Assembly (NCBI RefSeq): GCF_038397745.1
Contig: NZ_CP151636.1
Span: 3,100,001-3,164,000 of the forward strand
Direction of reading: 5' to 3'
Source of the DNA: Microbacterium sp. LWH11-1.2
GTDB taxonomy: Bacteria > Actinomycetota > Actinomycetes > Actinomycetales > Microbacteriaceae
Length of the DNA stretch: 64,000 bases
The position numbers and the translations under genes are program-made. Positions 62,397-64,000 of the stretch are shown one piece after another. Under the pieces are notes generated by a model that saw nothing but the letters and a program-made list of their open reading frames with translations, had not been told where the DNA came from and made no database searches. Position 1 is the first letter of the stretch, and each line of letters starts with the position of its first letter.

Positions 62397-62412
62397 TCGG
62401 TCATATGTTCGA
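62397..62412. promoter_or_regulatory. LexA (SOS)-like box over a -10 hexamer
   Basis: TCGGTC-ATAT-GTTCGA against the actinobacterial consensus TCGAAC-N4-GTTCGA: one half is perfect and the other has two mismatches. TATGTT (62404-62409), a plausible -10, lies inside it, 18 bp before the small gene at 62430. Confidence 0.45.
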
Positions 62413-62429
62413 ATCAGAAAGGAGTTCCG

Positions 62430-62699
62430 ATGTCCGACAGCTTGACCACCTATCTGCCCGAGGTTCCCTAAGCGACGCCTCGGCTCTCCTCCGCGCGCGA
62501 ACACCTGGTCCGGGCGGCCGATCATCTGTGGCGCGTTCAGGACCGCACGGAGCGCGTCCTCGGCCATCTGCGGATCGTCGCCGACCCACTGGGACTTCGC
62601 TACCGCGCCGAGCGTCTTCACCTCGCGACCGGCACGTTCCGCATCGTCGGCGAGTTCTGGCGGGCCGACGACGCCGTCGCCGCGCTGCGCTACTCCTGA
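62430..62699 (+). pseudogene. Small broken gene (about 89 codons) with a nonsense/frameshift defect after codon 13
   Basis: A strong AAAGGAG site precedes an ATG giving MSDSLTTYLPEVP then TAA. The same frame continues after the stop with very strong G/C third positions: REHLVRAADHLWRVQDRTERVLGHLRIVADP...LRYS, ending TGA at 62697. The neighbouring frame carries LSDASALLRAR over the gap. Reading EVP-LSDASALLRAR-EHLVRAADHL would need one base inserted near 62468 and two in the GCGCGC run near 62500. Either two compensating indels inactivated a small gene, or the assembly has errors. Function unknown. Confidence 0.6.
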
Positions 62700-62759
62700 G
62701 CGTGTAGCGGCAAGACTGTGCGTGCTCCTCGGCGGGTCACGCGCATGGGGAAAGCCGAG

Positions 62760-62831
62760 TGCCCCCGGCAGGATTCGAACCTGCGACCGGCGGATTAGAA
62801 GGCCGCTGCTCTTCCTCTGAGCTACGAAGGC
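62760..62831 (-). tRNA. tRNA-Arg (anticodon TCT)
   Basis: Minus-strand cloverleaf: acceptor GCCTTCG/CGGGGGC with two G-U pairs, anticodon loop CTTCTAA giving TCT, T arm GCAGG-TTCGAAT-CCTGC. No encoded CCA. Confidence 0.93.
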
Positions 62832-62877
62832 GTGCTTACAGCGTACCGCGCCCGGTCGCCGATGTCGGGCCCGTCGA

Positions 62878-62883
62878 TAGTAT
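62878..62883 (+). promoter_or_regulatory. -10 element (TAGTAT) of orn
   Basis: TAGTAT with a 6-nt spacer to the ATG at 62890. Confidence 0.5.
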
Positions 62884-62889
62884 GGCGGC

Positions 62890-63516
62890 ATGGTATCTGC
62901 GTCCGAGAACGATCGTCTCGTATGGATCGACTGCGAGATGACGGGACTCGATCTGGCGGTCGACGAACTCGTCGAGATCGCCGTCGTCATCACCGATTTC
63001 GAGCTCCGTCCCATCGATCCGGGGTTCCAGGTGGTGATCCGCCCGAGTGATGCGGCCCTCGCGAACATGAACGACTTCGTCACCAAGATGCATGAGACAT
63101 CGGGGCTGATCGAGGAGATCCCGCACGGCGTCACCCTGGAAGAGGCGGAAGCCCAGACGCTCGCCTACATCCGACGATTCGTCCCGCTCGAGCGCAAGGC
63201 TCCCCTCGCGGGCAACACGATCGGCACCGACCGCATGTTCCTCGCGAAGTACATGCCACAGGTCGATCAGTGGCTGCACTACCGGAACGTCGACGTCTCG
63301 AGTATCAAAGAGCTGTCCCGTCGCTGGTACCCGCGGGTGTTCTTCCAGGCTCCGTCCAAGGACGGCGGCCACCGTGCCCTCGCCGACATCCTCGAGTCGA
63401 TCCGCGAGCTGCGCTACTACCGCGAGGCCGTCTTCGTCGCGGAGCCGGGACCGTCCAGCGACGACGCGCGCGACATCGCGACGCGCACCGTGTCGGAGTT
63501 CACCTCGAACATGTAA
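62890..63516 (+). CDS. orn: Oligoribonuclease
   Basis: 208-residue DEDDh exoribonuclease that degrades 2-5 nt RNAs and pGpG. Exo I LVWIDCEMTGLD (Asp14, Glu16), the Orn-typical MHETSGLIEEI stretch, Exo II AGNTIGTDRMFLAKYMP and Exo III HRALADILESIRELRYYR with the catalytic His and Asp. Leaderless -10 TAGTAT 6 nt upstream. A tRNA-His follows. Confidence 0.95.
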   Translation: MVSASENDRLVWIDCEMTGLDLAVDELVEIAVVITDFELRPIDPGFQVVIRPSDAALANMNDFVTKMHETSGLIEEIPHGVTLEEAEAQTLAYIRRFVPLERKAPLAGNTIGTDRMFLAKYMPQVDQWLHYRNVDVSSIKELSRRWYPRVFFQAPSKDGGHRALADILESIRELRYYREAVFVAEPGPSSDDARDIATRTVSEFTSNM

Positions 63517-63552
63517 TAGACTCATCTGGTTGCCCGCTCCGGTGGGCACATG

Positions 63553-63628
63553 GTGGGTATAGCTCAGCTGGTAGAGCGCTGGCTTGTGGTGCCGGATGTC
63601 GCGGGTTCGAGTCCCGTTACTCACCCCA
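63553..63628 (+). tRNA. tRNA-His (anticodon GTG)
   Basis: Acceptor GTGGGTA/TACTCAC with G-1 (63552) opposite C73, anticodon arm CTGGC-TTGTGGT-GCCGG giving GTG, T arm GCGGG-TTCGAGT-CCCGT. The sequence continues CCA at 63626-63628, so CCA appears to be encoded. Confidence 0.94.
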
Positions 63629-63630
63629 GT

Positions 63631-63665
63631 GAAGAGGCCCGAATCGTATTGATTCGGGCCTCTTC
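63631..63665. terminator. Terminator hairpin after tRNA-His
   Basis: Perfect 15-bp stem GAAGAGGCCCGAATC / GATTCGGGCCTCTTC with a GTATT loop, three bases after the tRNA. Confidence 0.85.
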
Positions 63666-63694
63666 TGCGTCTCAGGGGCATGCCCGCCGGGCTC

Positions 63695-63700
63695 TAGACT
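63695..63700 (+). promoter_or_regulatory. -10 element (TAGACT) of the LysE-family gene
   Basis: TAGACT with a 6-nt spacer to the GTG at 63707. Confidence 0.5.
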
Positions 63701-63706
63701 GACGGG

Positions 63707-64000
63707 GTGTCACTCGCGGTCTGGTTCTCCCTTCTCACGGCCTCGGTGGTCATCAGCTTCACGCCCGGGGCAGGCGCGATCAACACGATGTCGAACGCAC
63801 TCAACCAGGGGTGGCGCCGCTCGATCTGGGGCATCGTCGGACAGCAGATCGCCCTCATCGTCCACGTCGCCATCGTCGCCGCAGGCGTCGGGCTCCTGGT
63901 GTCGCGCTCCGAGTTCCTCTTCAACGCGATCCGCTACGCGGGCGCCGCGTATCTCGTCTTCCTCGGCATCCGCCTCATCCTGACGAAACCCGATGTCGTG
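63707..64000 (+). CDS. LysE/RhtB-family amino acid exporter (5' part, runs off the window)
   Basis: The first 98 codons of a LysE-family translocator: VWFSLLTASVVISFTPGAGAINTMSNALNQGWRRS is the N-terminal helix with the family's TPG..., followed by GIVGQQIALIVHVAIVAAGVGLLV and AIRYAGAAYLVFLGIRLI helices. Exports amino acids or related small molecules; substrate unknown. GTG start supported by TAGACT 6 nt upstream, with no ribosome site, fitting leaderless translation. Confidence 0.85.
   Translation, partial: MSLAVWFSLLTASVVISFTPGAGAINTMSNALNQGWRRSIWGIVGQQIALIVHVAIVAAGVGLLVSRSEFLFNAIRYAGAAYLVFLGIRLILTKPDVV

Overview
The window looks like chromosomal backbone DNA from a high-GC actinobacterium of the family Microbacteriaceae, most likely Microbacterium or a close relative. 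Nearly all genes have strong G/C at third codon positions. Actinobacterial markers are present: RbpA, the PafB/PafC WYL pair, a TatA-TatC-HelY run, a group II truncated haemoglobin and a coproporphyrin-type ferrochelatase with C-terminal cysteines. Two small families I know mainly from Microbacteriaceae (DUF6993 lipoprotein, DUF7882) also occur. There is no rRNA, CRISPR array, IS element, integrase or phage structural gene.

Layout. 1-4.1 kb: partial serine hydrolase, then an AraC-VOC-UvrA-like operon on the minus strand. 4.2-8.5 kb: HdeD-like membrane protein, an atypical SDR, an NfeD-SPFH-GDPD operon and rbpA. 8.5-18.3 kb: a long minus-strand chain HAD, trmI, FKBP lipoprotein, pafB, pafC, tatA, tatC, helY, lnt. 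In many actinobacteria the Pup-proteasome genes lie between trmI and the FKBP gene; here only 10 bp separate them. 18.3-25.6 kb: PAC2 protein, uppP, M20 peptidase, tRNA-Leu, VIT1-type transporter, SF2 helicase and SGNH hydrolase. 25.6-28.45 kb: the only clearly foreign segment, an OLD-family ATPase/TOPRIM nuclease gene broken by an exact 28-bp tandem duplication. 28.45-30.8 kb: rRNA/tRNA methyltransferase, Sir2 deacylase and histidine phosphatase.

30.8-41.5 kb is a branched-chain amino acid (leucine) catabolic block. An E1 alpha-E1 beta-E2 branched-chain 2-oxoacid dehydrogenase operon is divergent from an Lrp/AsnC regulator. A methylcrotonyl-CoA-type carboxylase, acyl-CoA dehydrogenase, MaoC hydratase and CitE-like lyase operon is divergent from a TetR regulator. 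The gene content parallels the Mycobacterium tuberculosis Rv2495c-Rv2502c block, and both divergent promoter regions carry clear palindromes. 41.5-50.9 kb: alpha/beta hydrolase, exonuclease, AraC regulator, DUF7882 protein with a leader peptide, tRNA-Met, gamma-carbonic anhydrase, Dps, amidohydrolase, PaiB-like protein, Nei2 glycosylase, RpiB and ferrochelatase. 51-56.9 kb: aminopeptidase N, then MscS-GlbO-flavoprotein with overlapping genes. 56.9-64 kb: an unknown protein, TesB, HNH nuclease, 4HBT thioesterase, EttA, lipoprotein, a short SSB, a broken small gene behind a LexA-like box, tRNA-Arg, Orn, tRNA-His and the start of a LysE-family exporter.

A window-wide signal is the spacing of -10 hexamers (TANNNT) 6-8 nt before start codons on both strands, in about 15 genes. 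This predicts many leaderless transcripts and settles several start codons.
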